Position numbers and translations under genes: made by a program. The notes beneath the pieces are model-generated. The model searched no databases and had not been told where the DNA came from. It was given only the letters and a program-made list of their open reading frames with translations. Shown here one piece after another: positions 46,171 through 55,076 of a stretch of DNA of 64,000 nucleotides; the stretch's first letter is position 1; each line of letters begins with the position of its first letter. The stretch covers positions 1 to 64,000 of the forward strand of contig NZ_VSMC01000005.1 in NCBI RefSeq assembly GCF_008728965.1, given 5' to 3'. The stretch comes from Heminiphilus faecis (GTDB taxonomy: Bacteria; Bacteroidota; Bacteroidia; Bacteroidales; Muribaculaceae).

Positions 46171-46947
46171 TTATACGTATCCGCGTATAATGCCTCGCTT
46201 GGCATTGCGGGCAAACAGTATTATCTCGTCACGCTCTTTAGTTGCGGGAAGTTCGGCCTCTATTCGCTCTATGGCATCAGTAACGTTAAGACCGGAAAGA
46301 TACAGATAACGGTATATCTCCTGTATCTCACGTATCTGCTCGTTGCTGAAATTACGGCGACGAAGACCTATTGAGTTGATGCCGGCATAAGCGATAGGAT
46401 CACGGGCGGCCTTGACATAAGGAGGTATATCCTTGTTTACAAGCGCGCCGCCTTGTATCATGACATGAGAGCCGATATGACAGAACTGGTGTACCAATGT
46501 ACCGCCTCCGATAACGGCAAAGTTATCCACAACTACCTCACCGGCGAGCTGAGTGGCATTTGACATTATGACATTGTCGCCTACTATACAGTCATGAGCC
46601 ACATGGCAATAAGCCATGATAAGGCAGTTGTTGCCCACTACTGTTTTATCGCGGGCAGCCGTACCGCGGTTTATTGTCACACATTCACGTATTGTAGTAT
46701 TGTCACCTATTATGGCAAGAGTGTCCTCGCCACGGAACTTCAGGTCCTGAGGAATGGCGCCAATGACAGCTCCGGGAAAAATGACACAATTTTTACCGAT
46801 ACGGGCTCCTTCCATAATTGTCACATTACTTCCGATGCGTGTGCCTTCGCCAATCTCTACGTTCTGATCAATTGTAACAAACGGATCAATAACCACGTTG
46901 GAGGCTATTTTGGCAGCCGGATGTACATATGCTAAAGGTTGCTTCAT
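46171..46947 (-). CDS. lpxA: UDP-N-acetylglucosamine acyltransferase
   Basis: LpxA adds the first hydroxyacyl chain to UDP-GlcNAc in lipid A synthesis. The 258 residues are largely left-handed beta-helix hexapeptide repeats (about 10-190), starting AYVHPAAKIASNVVI. The conserved active-site region GNNCLIMAYCHVAHDCIVGD carries the catalytic His at about 123. The C-terminal helical domain (about 195-258) is present. It closes the operon lpxD-lpxC/fabZ-lpxA, 16 bases after its neighbour. Confidence 0.96.
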   Translation of the reverse strand: MKQPLAYVHPAAKIASNVVIDPFVTIDQNVEIGEGTRIGSNVTIMEGARIGKNCVIFPGAVIGAIPQDLKFRGEDTLAIIGDNTTIRECVTINRGTAARDKTVVGNNCLIMAYCHVAHDCIVGDNVIMSNATQLAGEVVVDNFAVIGGGTLVHQFCHIGSHVMIQGGALVNKDIPPYVKAARDPIAYAGINSIGLRRRNFSNEQIREIQEIYRYLYLSGLNVTDAIERIEAELPATKERDEIILFARNAKRGIIRGYV

Positions 46948-46963
46948 TTATTTGGGATTTGAT

Positions 46964-48346
46964 TTACTTGTTTTTTACTATCTGTGCCATGAACTCGCAC
47001 TCGGTCACTATTTTCTCGCCAACGAAAGCATAGCCTTTCATGACGGCACATCCGCGACGCAATGGAGTGGAGAATGATACATGGAATATCAACGTATCGC
47101 CCGGCACAACCTTGTTGCGGAACTTCACGTTGTCTATCTTCATAAAATAGGTCGAATACTTTTCCGGATCGTCGACAGTACTCAATACGAGCAAGCCTCC
47201 GGTCTGCGCCATAGCCTCTACCTGAAGCACACCGGGCATAACGGGTTCCTGCGGGAAGTGCCCGAGGAAGTAAGGCTCATTGCCAGTTACGTTTTTAACA
47301 CCTACTATGTAATTGTCACCCTTTTCTATAACCTTGTCGACCAAAAGGAAAGGATAACGATGAGGGAGAAGTTCACGTATACGGTTGACATCCATTACGG
47401 GATCAGCCGACGGATTGTAGACCGGAGCCTGTATCTCCTGACGTTTTATCTCCTTGCGTATTTTCTTTGAAAAAGTCGTATTAATCGAGTGTCCGGGACG
47501 GGTGGCTATGACTTTACCCTTCAAAGGACGTCCGATAAGCGCTATATCACCGAGCACATCAAGCAGTTTATGACGCGCAGGCTCATTTTCAGCAAATAGG
47601 GGGAAATTGTTTATATAACCGAGTTCCGACACATTCTTGTGGGGCACATTCATAAGGTCGGCAAGACGGTCAAGATCGCTCTGTTCCATAGGCTTGTCAT
47701 AGATGACAATAGCATTGTCAAGGTCACCGCCCTTTATAAGATTGCCCTTTACAAGGGGCTCGATCTCACGTACAAATACAAATGTACGGCTCGCGCCTAT
47801 CTCACGGGAGAAGTCATCAAGACGGTCAAGCGACGCGAACTGATTGGTAAGTACCGGTGAGTCAAAAGCCACCATGGTATCGATGCTGAAATCATCGTCG
47901 GGCAGCACTACGATTGACGAACCGGTAGTGTCGTCGCGCACCTCGATTTTCTGCTTCACCACATAGTAGTCTTTTTCAGCATCCTGCTCAACGACTCCTG
48001 TCGACAGGATCTTTTCACAGTATTCCTTGGCGCTTCCGTCAAGTATAGGAAGCTCGGGAGCATTGACTTTTATGAGACAGTTATCTATACCGGCGGCATA
48101 CAATGCGGCGAGCGCATGCTCGATCGTACTGACCTTAAGATCGCCACGACTAATCACGGTACCGCGGTTTGTTGCGGTCACATATTCGGCAAGCGCATCT
48201 ATTTCAGGCTCACCTTCGAGATCCATACGCTTGAACTTATAACCGTGATTTTCGGTAGCCGGACAAAACTCTGCATCTATCACAAGGCCAGTATGCAGCC
48301 CCTTACCATGCACCTTAAACGGTTCTTTTAGAGTACGCTGTTTCAT
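46964..48346 (-). CDS. lpxC-fabZ: Fused LpxC deacetylase and FabZ dehydratase
   Basis: The 460 residues join two enzymes. Residues about 1-300 are LpxC, the zinc deacetylase that commits UDP-acyl-GlcNAc to lipid A, with EHALAALYAAG, SAKEYCEKI and HKLLDVLGDIALIGRPLKG. Residues about 310-460 are FabZ, the 3-hydroxyacyl-ACP dehydratase, with PHRYPFLLVDKV, GHFPQEPVMPGV (catalytic His) and EAMAQTGG (catalytic Glu). The fusion is known in Bacteroidetes and couples lipid A to fatty acid synthesis, which compete for the same hydroxyacyl-ACP. It lies 11 bases after lpxD. Confidence 0.97.
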   Translation of the reverse strand: MKQRTLKEPFKVHGKGLHTGLVIDAEFCPATENHGYKFKRMDLEGEPEIDALAEYVTATNRGTVISRGDLKVSTIEHALAALYAAGIDNCLIKVNAPELPILDGSAKEYCEKILSTGVVEQDAEKDYYVVKQKIEVRDDTTGSSIVVLPDDDFSIDTMVAFDSPVLTNQFASLDRLDDFSREIGASRTFVFVREIEPLVKGNLIKGGDLDNAIVIYDKPMEQSDLDRLADLMNVPHKNVSELGYINNFPLFAENEPARHKLLDVLGDIALIGRPLKGKVIATRPGHSINTTFSKKIRKEIKRQEIQAPVYNPSADPVMDVNRIRELLPHRYPFLLVDKVIEKGDNYIVGVKNVTGNEPYFLGHFPQEPVMPGVLQVEAMAQTGGLLVLSTVDDPEKYSTYFMKIDNVKFRNKVVPGDTLIFHVSFSTPLRRGCAVMKGYAFVGEKIVTECEFMAQIVKNK

Positions 48347-48357
48347 ATCTTATATCT

Positions 48358-49386
48358 TTATTTCTGATTATCGAGTTTCTTTTCAAGCTCAGCCACACGA
48401 CGGTAAAGCTCTGTAAGATTCTTTACATTCACAACCTGACGGGCAAAATCTTTGGCTTCGACCGCCGGATATCCCATTATGCGCGAACCTGACTCCACGT
48501 CACGGGGAAGTCCAGACTGAGCACCTATCATCACATTGTCGCCAACATGTATATGTCCGGCAAATCCTACCTGACCGCCGACCATACAGTTTGCACCGAC
48601 CTTTGTCGAGCCTGCCACGCCTACCTGTGAGGCCATTACGGTATTTTCGCCTATTTCACAATTGTGAGCCACCTGTATAAGATTGTCGAGCTTAACACCT
48701 TTACGGATGCGGGTACATCCCATAGTAGCCCTGTCAACGGTGGTATTGGCTCCAATCTCGACATTATCTTCCAAGATCACAATACCTATCTGCGGTATCT
48801 TGTTGTAAGAGCCATTTGCCGGAGCAAACCCAAAACCGTCGGCTCCTATCACCACGCCCGCATGCAGCGTACACCCCGCTCCTATTTTGCATCCGTGATA
48901 TATTTTGACTCCCGGATACAGAATGGTATTGTCACCTATCTCAACTCCGTCGCCCACATAAACCTGCGGATATATTTTCACGTTCTTACCGAGTGTGACA
49001 CCTTTGCCGATATAAGCAAATGCTCCTACATAAACATCATCCGGCACAACAACTCCATCCGATATGTAAGCAGGCTGCTCTACTCCCACAGGATTGGGAG
49101 CCGACATTTTGCTTACCATGTCAAGCAGGCTTGCGACCGTGGAATAAGGATCGGCTACCCTTATGAGGGTGGCTTTTACAGGATGTTCAGCGACAAATTC
49201 ATTGCCTACAAGTACTATCGAGCTTGCGGTATCATAGATAAAATGAGTGTATTTCGGGTTGGCAAGAAACGAAATAGCCCCGGGTTGGCCCTCTTCGATT
49301 TTGGCGAAAGTACTGACTTTAACATCGCCGTCACCTTCGACTGTACCGTTTACAAGGGCTGCTATCTGTATTGCGGAAAACTCCAT
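48358..49386 (-). CDS. lpxD: UDP-3-O-acylglucosamine N-acyltransferase
   Basis: LpxD adds the second acyl chain in lipid A synthesis. The 342 residues have the N-terminal uridine-binding domain (about 1-100, with [16 protein letters not shown]), a hexapeptide beta-helix (about 105-310) with the catalytic region [15 protein letters not shown] (His about 239), and a C-terminal coiled-coil helix (about 320-342). It heads the operon. Upstream sequence contains CAAAGTTG and CAAAATTT boxes close to, but not matching, the -7 consensus. Confidence 0.96.
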   Translation of the reverse strand: MEFSAIQIAALVNGTVEGDGDVKVSTFAKIEEGQPGAISFLANPKYTHFIYDTASSIVLVGNEFVAEHPVKATLIRVADPYSTVASLLDMVSKMSAPNPVGVEQPAYISDGVVVPDDVYVGAFAYIGKGVTLGKNVKIYPQVYVGDGVEIGDNTILYPGVKIYHGCKIGAGCTLHAGVVIGADGFGFAPANGSYNKIPQIGIVILEDNVEIGANTTVDRATMGCTRIRKGVKLDNLIQVAHNCEIGENTVMASQVGVAGSTKVGANCMVGGQVGFAGHIHVGDNVMIGAQSGLPRDVESGSRIMGYPAVEAKDFARQVVNVKNLTELYRRVAELEKKLDNQK

Positions 49387-49534
49387 TGCAATCGTTTAAT
49401 TGTTAAAATAGTTTTATTTAATGTGCAAAGTTGCGCAAAATTTTTCAAAACAGCGGCATATTTAGACCAAAATTTATCCCCCGATTGGCGATTCAGCCCA
49501 GAATTAAGGTAATTTTGTAGAATCAGGCTTATCT

Positions 49535-49568
49535 TTTGTTCCGTTTAGATAAAAAGTCACTATCTTTG
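49535..49568 (+). promoter_or_regulatory. Promoter of rsmG
   Basis: TTTG (49535-49538) is followed after 22 bases by TATCTTTG (49561-49568). The rsmG ATG is 22 bases further. Confidence 0.55.
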
Positions 49569-49590
49569 TTATAATATCAAAGTACGGAAT

Positions 49591-50208
49591 ATGCAATCCA
49601 TAACGAAATACTTCAATCTCAGCGAAAGGCAAAAAGAGCAATTCGAAACGCTCGGCACTCTTTATCCGGAATGGAACGAGAAGATAAATGTCATATCGCG
49701 TAAAGATATCGATAACCTTTACGTAAACCACATACTGCACTCTCTGTCCATAGCCAAATTCATAAATCCTGTCGACGGAACACGAATACTCGACATGGGT
49801 ACAGGAGGAGGTTTTCCCGGAATACCGCTTGCTGTTATGTTTCCAAAATGCCACTTCCACCTTATTGACCGCATAGGCAAGAAAATTAATGTGGCCAGAA
49901 ATATAGCCGACAGCATAAAGCTCGATAATGTCACATTTCAGCACGGCGATATAGCCGAGTGCCGCGACAAGTACGATTTTGTGGTCAGCAGAGCCGTAAT
50001 GAGACTTGACGGACTGCTGCCGCTAATAAAAGCGAATATCGACAAAGTACAGCGAAACGGCTACCCCAACGGCCTTATATGCCTCAAAGGAGGCGACCTG
50101 AACGACGAAACGAAGAGTATCCAGAACCCCGTTATAGTAGAAGATATAAATCGTTGGTTTGATGAACCGTTTTTTGACACAAAGAAACTCGTATATGTAC
50201 AAATGTGA
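49591..50208 (+). CDS. rsmG: 16S rRNA (guanine-527-N7)-methyltransferase
   Basis: RsmG methylates G527 of 16S rRNA. The 205 residues contain the SAM-binding motif ILDMGTGGGFPGIPLA (about 69-84), preceded by the family stretch LYPEWNEKINVISRKD and HILHSL. The catalytic region FVVSRAVMRLDGLLPL is near 130-145. Loss of RsmG gives low-level streptomycin resistance in other bacteria (family knowledge). The gene leads a short transcript with the metallo-beta-lactamase-fold gene. Confidence 0.95.
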   Translation: MQSITKYFNLSERQKEQFETLGTLYPEWNEKINVISRKDIDNLYVNHILHSLSIAKFINPVDGTRILDMGTGGGFPGIPLAVMFPKCHFHLIDRIGKKINVARNIADSIKLDNVTFQHGDIAECRDKYDFVVSRAVMRLDGLLPLIKANIDKVQRNGYPNGLICLKGGDLNDETKSIQNPVIVEDINRWFDEPFFDTKKLVYVQM

Positions 50209-50225
50209 TTAAAATACTGGAAATC

Positions 50226-50867
50226 ATGCTGAAAATAAAGACATTTACATTCAATATGTTTGGGGTAAACACCTATCTCATATGGAACCCCGACACACGC
50301 GAAGCGGCCGTAATCGACCCGGGCATGATAAACGAAGACGAAGAGCTACAACTCGACAACTTCATAGAGGCTCACCGGCTCAAACTCATGCACTTAATAA
50401 ACACCCACATGCATGTAGACCATATATTCGGCGACTTATATGTAAAAAACAAATATGGTCTTGAAGTTACGGCCTGCGAAGATGATGCCTTTCTCGGAGA
50501 ACGGGCGGCAACCCAATGCCGCATGTTCGGTCTTCCCGACAACATGGCTGTAATAGAAATTGACCGCCGGCTCAGCCACGGCGACACAATAGACATATGC
50601 GGCGAGAATGTGGAAGTGCTTGGAGTACCGGGCCACTCACCCGGCAGCATCGTATTGTATTTCCCCAGATCCAAGTGGGCTATCACCGGCGATGTACTAT
50701 TTCGCGGAAGCATAGGACGCACCGACCTTGTAGGAGGCAATCACCAGTTGCTCATAGACGGCATACGCAACAAAGTTTTCAGACTTCCCGAGAATGTAAC
50801 CGTATATCCGGGACACGGGCTGCCGACCGACATAGGCTACGAACAGCGTTACAATCCATTTATATAA
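50226..50867 (+). CDS. Metallo-beta-lactamase-fold hydrolase (glyoxalase II-like)
   Basis: The ATG at 50226 (MLKIKTFTFNMFGVNTYLIW) gives 213 residues. A GTG at 50205 overlapping the rsmG stop would add seven. The fold's metal motif is HMHVDH, followed by further ligands in PGHSPGSIVLY, TGDVLF and YPGHG. It resembles hydroxyacylglutathione hydrolase-type proteins, though the glutathione-binding C-terminal domain is missing. The true substrate is unknown. It lies right behind rsmG and ahead of the aromatic leader region. Confidence 0.9.
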   Translation: MLKIKTFTFNMFGVNTYLIWNPDTREAAVIDPGMINEDEELQLDNFIEAHRLKLMHLINTHMHVDHIFGDLYVKNKYGLEVTACEDDAFLGERAATQCRMFGLPDNMAVIEIDRRLSHGDTIDICGENVEVLGVPGHSPGSIVLYFPRSKWAITGDVLFRGSIGRTDLVGGNHQLLIDGIRNKVFRLPENVTVYPGHGLPTDIGYEQRYNPFI

Positions 50868-50909
50868 TAATCAATTCGGTTAATTTCACACACTATTTTT
50901 GACTTTTTG

Positions 50910-50940
50910 TTGCATATTTAAAAGATTTGCTCTACATTTG
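50910..50940 (+). promoter_or_regulatory. Promoter of the aromatic amino acid operon
   Basis: TTG (50910-50912) is followed after exactly 20 bases by TACATTTG (50933-50940). Transcription should begin near 50944-50947, about 20 bases before the leader ATG. Confidence 0.75.
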
Positions 50941-50965
50941 TAGCGTAAAACAGAACCAAACAGAT

Positions 50966-51019
50966 ATGACTCGATTTTATGCATATTATTTTTCTTACTT
51001 TTATTTCGCAAGGAATTAA
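50966..51019 (+). CDS. Phe/Tyr-rich leader peptide of an attenuator
   Basis: The frame encodes MTRFYAYYFSYFYFARN and stops at 51017-51019. Nine of 17 residues are Phe (4) or Tyr (5), concentrated at positions 4-14. It follows a consensus promoter by 26 bases and precedes a terminator hairpin at 51071-51110, then the Phe/Tyr biosynthesis genes. This is the layout of pheL-type leader peptides in enterobacteria. The sequence is unrelated to them and no homologue is known to me. Confidence 0.85.
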   Translation: MTRFYAYYFSYFYFARN

Positions 51020-51081
51020 AGCGGGCAGATATGTATACATGACATCGACGATATAATAAAACGTATTTTTAAAGTCCCGCT
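50978..51081 (+). promoter_or_regulatory. Alternative RNA pairings of the attenuator
   Basis: Three segments can pair in alternative ways. Segment 1, TATGCATAT (50978-50986, codons 5-7), matches segment 2, ATATGTATA (51029-51037), over 9 bp with one G-U. AGCGGG (51020-51025), just behind the leader stop, is complementary to CCCGCT (51076-51081) in the 5' arm of the terminator. A ribosome stalled on the Phe/Tyr codons would leave AGCGGG free to disrupt the terminator. A ribosome at the stop codon would cover it. Folding energies were not computed. Confidence 0.65.
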
Positions 51082-51110
51082 CCTAACATTTAGGTCGGGA
51101 CTTTAATTTT
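51071..51110 (+). terminator. Attenuator terminator
   Basis: AAAGTCCCG (51071-51079) pairs with CGGGACTTT (51096-51104), and inside it CCTAA pairs with TTAGG around CAT. AATTTT follows. It lies between the leader peptide and pheA, 22 bases before the pheA start. Confidence 0.88.
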
Positions 51111-51132
51111 ATAACCCAACTAAACTCACGCA

Positions 51133-51981
51133 ATGAAAAAGCGCGTAACAATCCAAGGTGTGGCCGGCTGTTACCATGATGCCGCCGCCCGTAAATATTT
51201 CGCAGACGAAGATATCGACACGATACCTTGCGAATCGTTTCACGATATGTTCGAGACATTGTCTGACGACGCCTCGCTACTCGGCATTCTGGCTATAGAA
51301 AATACCATAGCGGGCTCTTTGCTGCAAAATCATGAACTCCTGCGCAAAAGCCACATGCAGATTGTGGGCGAATACAAGATGCGCATATCACACACTCTTG
51401 CGGCTCTTCCGGGACAAACTATCGACGAGCTTACCGAAGTCAACTCTCATCCGATGGCCCTAAGGCAATGCGAACAGTTTTTACACCGTCATCCCAATTT
51501 AAAAATGATAGAAGCGTTTGACACGGCCGGCAGCGCGAAAGAGATTGCGGAAAAAAAACTTATGGGACATGCAGCAGTATGCGGCGAATATGCAGCCGAA
51601 CTGTACGGACTGAATGTGTTGCAGCGCGAAATAGAAACCAACAGGCGCAACTATACGCGTTTTCTCATTATCACCGACCCTCTGATGGCCGCAGAAATGG
51701 CCCCTCCAGAAACCGATATCAACAAAGCGTCGATAGTATTTACCACTCCACACACTCAGGGAGCATTGTCGAAGGTGCTTACAATTTTCTCCTTCTACGA
51801 CATAAATCTCTCAAAAATACAGTCAATGCCCATAGTAGGGCGAGAGTGGGAATATCGTTTTTATGCCGACCTTACTTTTGACAGCTACGCGCGTTACCGC
51901 CAGTCCATAGAAGCCGTACGCCCATTAATCAACGACCTCCGCATACTTGGAGAATATACCGAATGTAAAAATGAAATCTGA
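51133..51981 (+). CDS. pheA: Prephenate dehydratase
   Basis: The enzyme turns prephenate into phenylpyruvate on the way to Phe. The 282 residues hold the catalytic PDT domain (about 5-185), with AIENTIAGSL (about 55-64) and the NYTRFLII motif (about 175-182), followed by a C-terminal ACT domain (about 197-275) with GALSKVLTIFSFYDINLSKI, the usual Phe feedback site. It is a stand-alone dehydratase; chorismate mutase is fused to DAHP synthase two genes on. It is the first structural gene behind the attenuator and overlaps the next gene by 11 bases. Confidence 0.95.
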   Translation: MKKRVTIQGVAGCYHDAAARKYFADEDIDTIPCESFHDMFETLSDDASLLGILAIENTIAGSLLQNHELLRKSHMQIVGEYKMRISHTLAALPGQTIDELTEVNSHPMALRQCEQFLHRHPNLKMIEAFDTAGSAKEIAEKKLMGHAAVCGEYAAELYGLNVLQREIETNRRNYTRFLIITDPLMAAEMAPPETDINKASIVFTTPHTQGALSKVLTIFSFYDINLSKIQSMPIVGREWEYRFYADLTFDSYARYRQSIEAVRPLINDLRILGEYTECKNEI

Positions 51982-53152
51982 CATCAAAATAATTCCGGCC
52001 GACAGAGTATCGGAAATTCAGGAGTATTACTTTTCCCGCAAACTGCGTGAGGTTGCAAAAATGAACGCCGAAGGCGCCGACGTAATATCGCTCGGAATAG
52101 GCGGCCCCGACCTGCCCCCCCACTCCGAGGTCATCGACACCCTTGCCGAAGAGACCCGGAAACCCGGCAATCACAGTTACCAACCATATGTAGGCATACC
52201 CGAGCTACGCAAAGCCATGGCTGACTGGTATGCAAGATGGTACGGCGTAGATCTTGATCCGACAACCGAGGTGCAGCCGCTCATAGGCTCCAAGGAGGGC
52301 ATACTGCATGTATCGCTCGCATTCCTGAACCCGGGCGACGGAGTACTTGTACCGAATCCCGGATACCCGACCTACTCTTCCGTAAGCCGACTGGCTCAGG
52401 CCACAATATACAACTACGACCTAACGGAAGAAAAAGGATGGCTGCCAGACTTCGACGCACTCGAGAAACTGCCTCTCGACAAAATAAAACTCATGTGGAT
52501 CAACTATCCGCACATGCCTACAGGCACTCCGGCCACCCTCGAACTTTTTGAAAAGATAGTAGCATTCGGCAAGAAGCACAATATAGTCATAGCACACGAC
52601 AATCCGTATAGCTTCATCCTTAACGACAAGCCGCTCAGTCTTCTTCAGACCAAAGGAGCCAAAGACATAGCCATAGAGATGAACTCAATGAGCAAGTCAC
52701 ACAACATGGCCGGTTGGCGCGTAGGCATGCTTGCCTCCAATCCTACATTTATAAACTGGATACTTAAGGTCAAATCAAATATTGACTCCGGACAATTCAA
52801 GCCCCTTATGCTTGCGGCGGTAAAAGGTTTTGAAGCAGGACAGGATTGGTATGACGGTATCAACGCCACATACTCGGGGCGCCGGAAAGTAGCTGAAAAA
52901 ATAATGACAGCGCTGCAGTGCACCTACGACCCGGCTCAGAAAGGACTGTTTCTGTGGGGACGTATTCCCGACAGCGAACCTTCAAGCGAATCCCTTGCCG
53001 ACAAAGTGCTGTATGACGCACACGTATTTATCACTCCGGGCTTCATATTCGGCAGCAACGGCGACCGATATATACGCATATCGTTATGCGCCAACGAACA
53101 AAATATGCTGCGGGCTCTTGACCGTATTAACGAAATGAATAAAAACCATTAA
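51971..53152 (+). CDS. PLP-dependent aminotransferase, likely aromatic
   Basis: The ATG at 51971 gives 393 residues and starts inside the pheA 3' end. It is a fold type I aminotransferase: the PLP-binding Lys is about residue 242 in SMSKSHNMAGWRVG, with NPGYPTYSS (about 132-140) and the AHDNPYSF stretch. Such enzymes act on aspartate, LL-diaminopimelate or aromatic amino acids. Its place between prephenate dehydratase and DAHP synthase suggests the last step to Phe and Tyr (phenylpyruvate and 4-hydroxyphenylpyruvate transamination). That role is inferred from context. Confidence 0.9.
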   Translation: MKSDIKIIPADRVSEIQEYYFSRKLREVAKMNAEGADVISLGIGGPDLPPHSEVIDTLAEETRKPGNHSYQPYVGIPELRKAMADWYARWYGVDLDPTTEVQPLIGSKEGILHVSLAFLNPGDGVLVPNPGYPTYSSVSRLAQATIYNYDLTEEKGWLPDFDALEKLPLDKIKLMWINYPHMPTGTPATLELFEKIVAFGKKHNIVIAHDNPYSFILNDKPLSLLQTKGAKDIAIEMNSMSKSHNMAGWRVGMLASNPTFINWILKVKSNIDSGQFKPLMLAAVKGFEAGQDWYDGINATYSGRRKVAEKIMTALQCTYDPAQKGLFLWGRIPDSEPSSESLADKVLYDAHVFITPGFIFGSNGDRYIRISLCANEQNMLRALDRINEMNKNH

Positions 53153-53164
53153 TCATAGACTGAC

Positions 53165-54244
53165 ATGAACGAATTAAAACCTCTCCTGAAAGATGAGACC
53201 GAAAAACTCCAACCCATCATAATAGCCGGCCCGTGCAGCGCCGAAACAGAAGAACAGGTAATGGCCACCGCCCGCGAACTCGCTAAAAACGGGGTGAAAA
53301 TATTTCGCGCCGGCATATGGAAACCCCGCACCAAACCCGGAGGCTTCGAGGGTATCGGCGTAGAAGGTCTACAATGGCTCAAACATGTAAAAGAGGAGAC
53401 CGGAATGCTTACCTCGACAGAAGTGGCTACAAAACAGCACGTGGAAGCCGCTCTTGAAGCAGGAGTAGACATTTTATGGATTGGAGCCCGCACATCGGCC
53501 AACCCGTTTGCCATGCAGGAAATAGCCGACGCACTCAAAGCATCGGGAGTAGACATACCGGTGCTTGTAAAAAATCCGGTGAATCCTGATCTCGAATTAT
53601 GGATCGGAGCTCTACAGCGTCTATACAATGCCGGCATAAATCGTCTCGGAGCCATCCACCGAGGCTTCAGCTCCTATGGCAAGCACCTGTACCGTAACCT
53701 GCCGCAGTGGCACATACCTATAGAACTGCGCCGCCGTTTTCCCGACTTGCCATTGCTCTGCGACCCGAGCCACATCGGAGGCAAACGCGAATTAGTAGCG
53801 CCGCTATCACAACAAGCTCTTGACATGGGCTTTGACGGACTCATCATCGAAAGCCATTGCGACCCGGACTGCGCATGGAGCGACAAAGCCCAGCAAGTAA
53901 CACCCGACGTACTCAACTTTATTCTAAACACCCTTGTGCTACGCGACTCTACCGTAACAACCGAAAGCCTCACCCTGCTCCGTCAACAGATTGATGAACT
54001 CGACAACGAGCTTCTTGAAGTACTCAACAAGCGTATGAGAATATCGCGCGAGATTGGCCAATACAAAAAAGAGCACAGGATGCCTGTACTGCAGATAGGC
54101 CGTCATGACGAGATAATGCAGTCACGCGCCAAACTTGCGGAAGATATGGGAATGAGCGGCGATTTTATGCGCTCGGTGCTGGCTGCAATACACGAGGAGT
54201 CGGTACGTCAGCAAATTGAGATATTTAACGACCGCACTCATTAA
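53165..54244 (+). CDS. Fused DAHP synthase and chorismate mutase
   Basis: The 359 residues combine DAHP synthase of the KDO8P-synthase-like class (about 15-255; IIIAGPCSAETEEQ, KPRTKPGGFEG, LLCDPSHIGG, DGLIIESHCDP) with an AroQ-type chorismate mutase (about 268-350; LRQQIDELDNELLEVLNKRM). DAHP synthase starts the shikimate pathway and chorismate mutase makes prephenate, so the fusion joins the first step with the Phe/Tyr branch point. In related fusions the mutase part carries feedback control. It starts 12 bases after the aminotransferase gene. Confidence 0.95.
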   Translation: MNELKPLLKDETEKLQPIIIAGPCSAETEEQVMATARELAKNGVKIFRAGIWKPRTKPGGFEGIGVEGLQWLKHVKEETGMLTSTEVATKQHVEAALEAGVDILWIGARTSANPFAMQEIADALKASGVDIPVLVKNPVNPDLELWIGALQRLYNAGINRLGAIHRGFSSYGKHLYRNLPQWHIPIELRRRFPDLPLLCDPSHIGGKRELVAPLSQQALDMGFDGLIIESHCDPDCAWSDKAQQVTPDVLNFILNTLVLRDSTVTTESLTLLRQQIDELDNELLEVLNKRMRISREIGQYKKEHRMPVLQIGRHDEIMQSRAKLAEDMGMSGDFMRSVLAAIHEESVRQQIEIFNDRTH

Positions 54245-54258
54245 ATATATACTGCATT

Positions 54259-55032
54259 ATGAAAATTCTTATTATCGGAGCGGGAAAGATGGGCTCGTTT
54301 TTCTGCGACCTGCTTTCCCAGAACCATGATGTGGCTATATACGACACCGAACCACGGCGACTTTTGTTCACGTTTATGTGCCGACGCTTCAGTGACCTGT
54401 CGGAAGTTGACAGTTTCGCCCCCGACATGGTCATAAACGCAGCTACAGTAAAGTATACACTCGACGCATTCAAAGCGGTAATGCCGCATCTGTCCGAAAG
54501 ATGTATTTTAAGCGACATCGCTTCGGTAAAAACCGGCTTGCCGGAGTTTTATGCCTCATGCGGCCATCCTTTTGTATCGACCCATCCTATGTTCGGTCCC
54601 ACATTTGCCTCGTTGAGCAATCTGAGCAATGAAAACGCCATAATCATCGCCGAAAGCGACCATCTGGGCAAAGTATTTTTCAAGGATCTCTATTCAGGAC
54701 TGGGTCTTCACATCGAGGAATACACTTTTAAAAAGCACGACGAAACAATCGCCTACTCTCTATCAGTACCGTTCGCGTCCACTCTTGTCTTTGCCGGCTG
54801 CATGAAACATCAGGATGCCCCGGGCACCACATTCAAGCGCCACAAGGCCATAGCCGACGGACTTATGAGTGAAGACGATTACCTACTCAGTGAGATACTG
54901 TTTAATCCACATACCTCAGGGCAGCTTACCAAGATACAGCAAAAGCTTGCCGAGCTGCAACAAATAGTCGAAGAGCACGACAACGAGGCCATGCAGAATT
55001 ACCTTGACTTGGTAAGACAAAATCTGAAATAA
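54259..55032 (+). CDS. tyrA: Prephenate dehydrogenase
   Basis: TyrA oxidises prephenate to 4-hydroxyphenylpyruvate, the Tyr branch. The 257 residues begin MKILIIGAGKMGSFFCDLLS, a Rossmann motif. The catalytic region shows STHPMFGPTFASL (about 112-124; conserved His) and the helical dimer domain follows. It is short for the family and has no ACT domain. It lies 14 bases after the DAHP synthase gene. All four enzymes for Phe and Tyr from chorismate are thus under one attenuator. Confidence 0.93.
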   Translation: MKILIIGAGKMGSFFCDLLSQNHDVAIYDTEPRRLLFTFMCRRFSDLSEVDSFAPDMVINAATVKYTLDAFKAVMPHLSERCILSDIASVKTGLPEFYASCGHPFVSTHPMFGPTFASLSNLSNENAIIIAESDHLGKVFFKDLYSGLGLHIEEYTFKKHDETIAYSLSVPFASTLVFAGCMKHQDAPGTTFKRHKAIADGLMSEDDYLLSEILFNPHTSGQLTKIQQKLAELQQIVEEHDNEAMQNYLDLVRQNLK

Positions 55033-55076
55033 CGGCATTTGCAGTAACCGACGTATTATGACAAAAAACATTTATT

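Noticed and set aside
50226-50867. True beta-lactamase
   Set aside because: HMHVDH is the fold's general metal motif. There is no signal peptide and the layout fits housekeeping glyoxalase II-like hydrolases.
51947-51970. TTG start for the aromatic-type aminotransferase
   Set aside because: It would lengthen the overlap with pheA. The ATG at 51971 gives the standard length and a more usual start codon.
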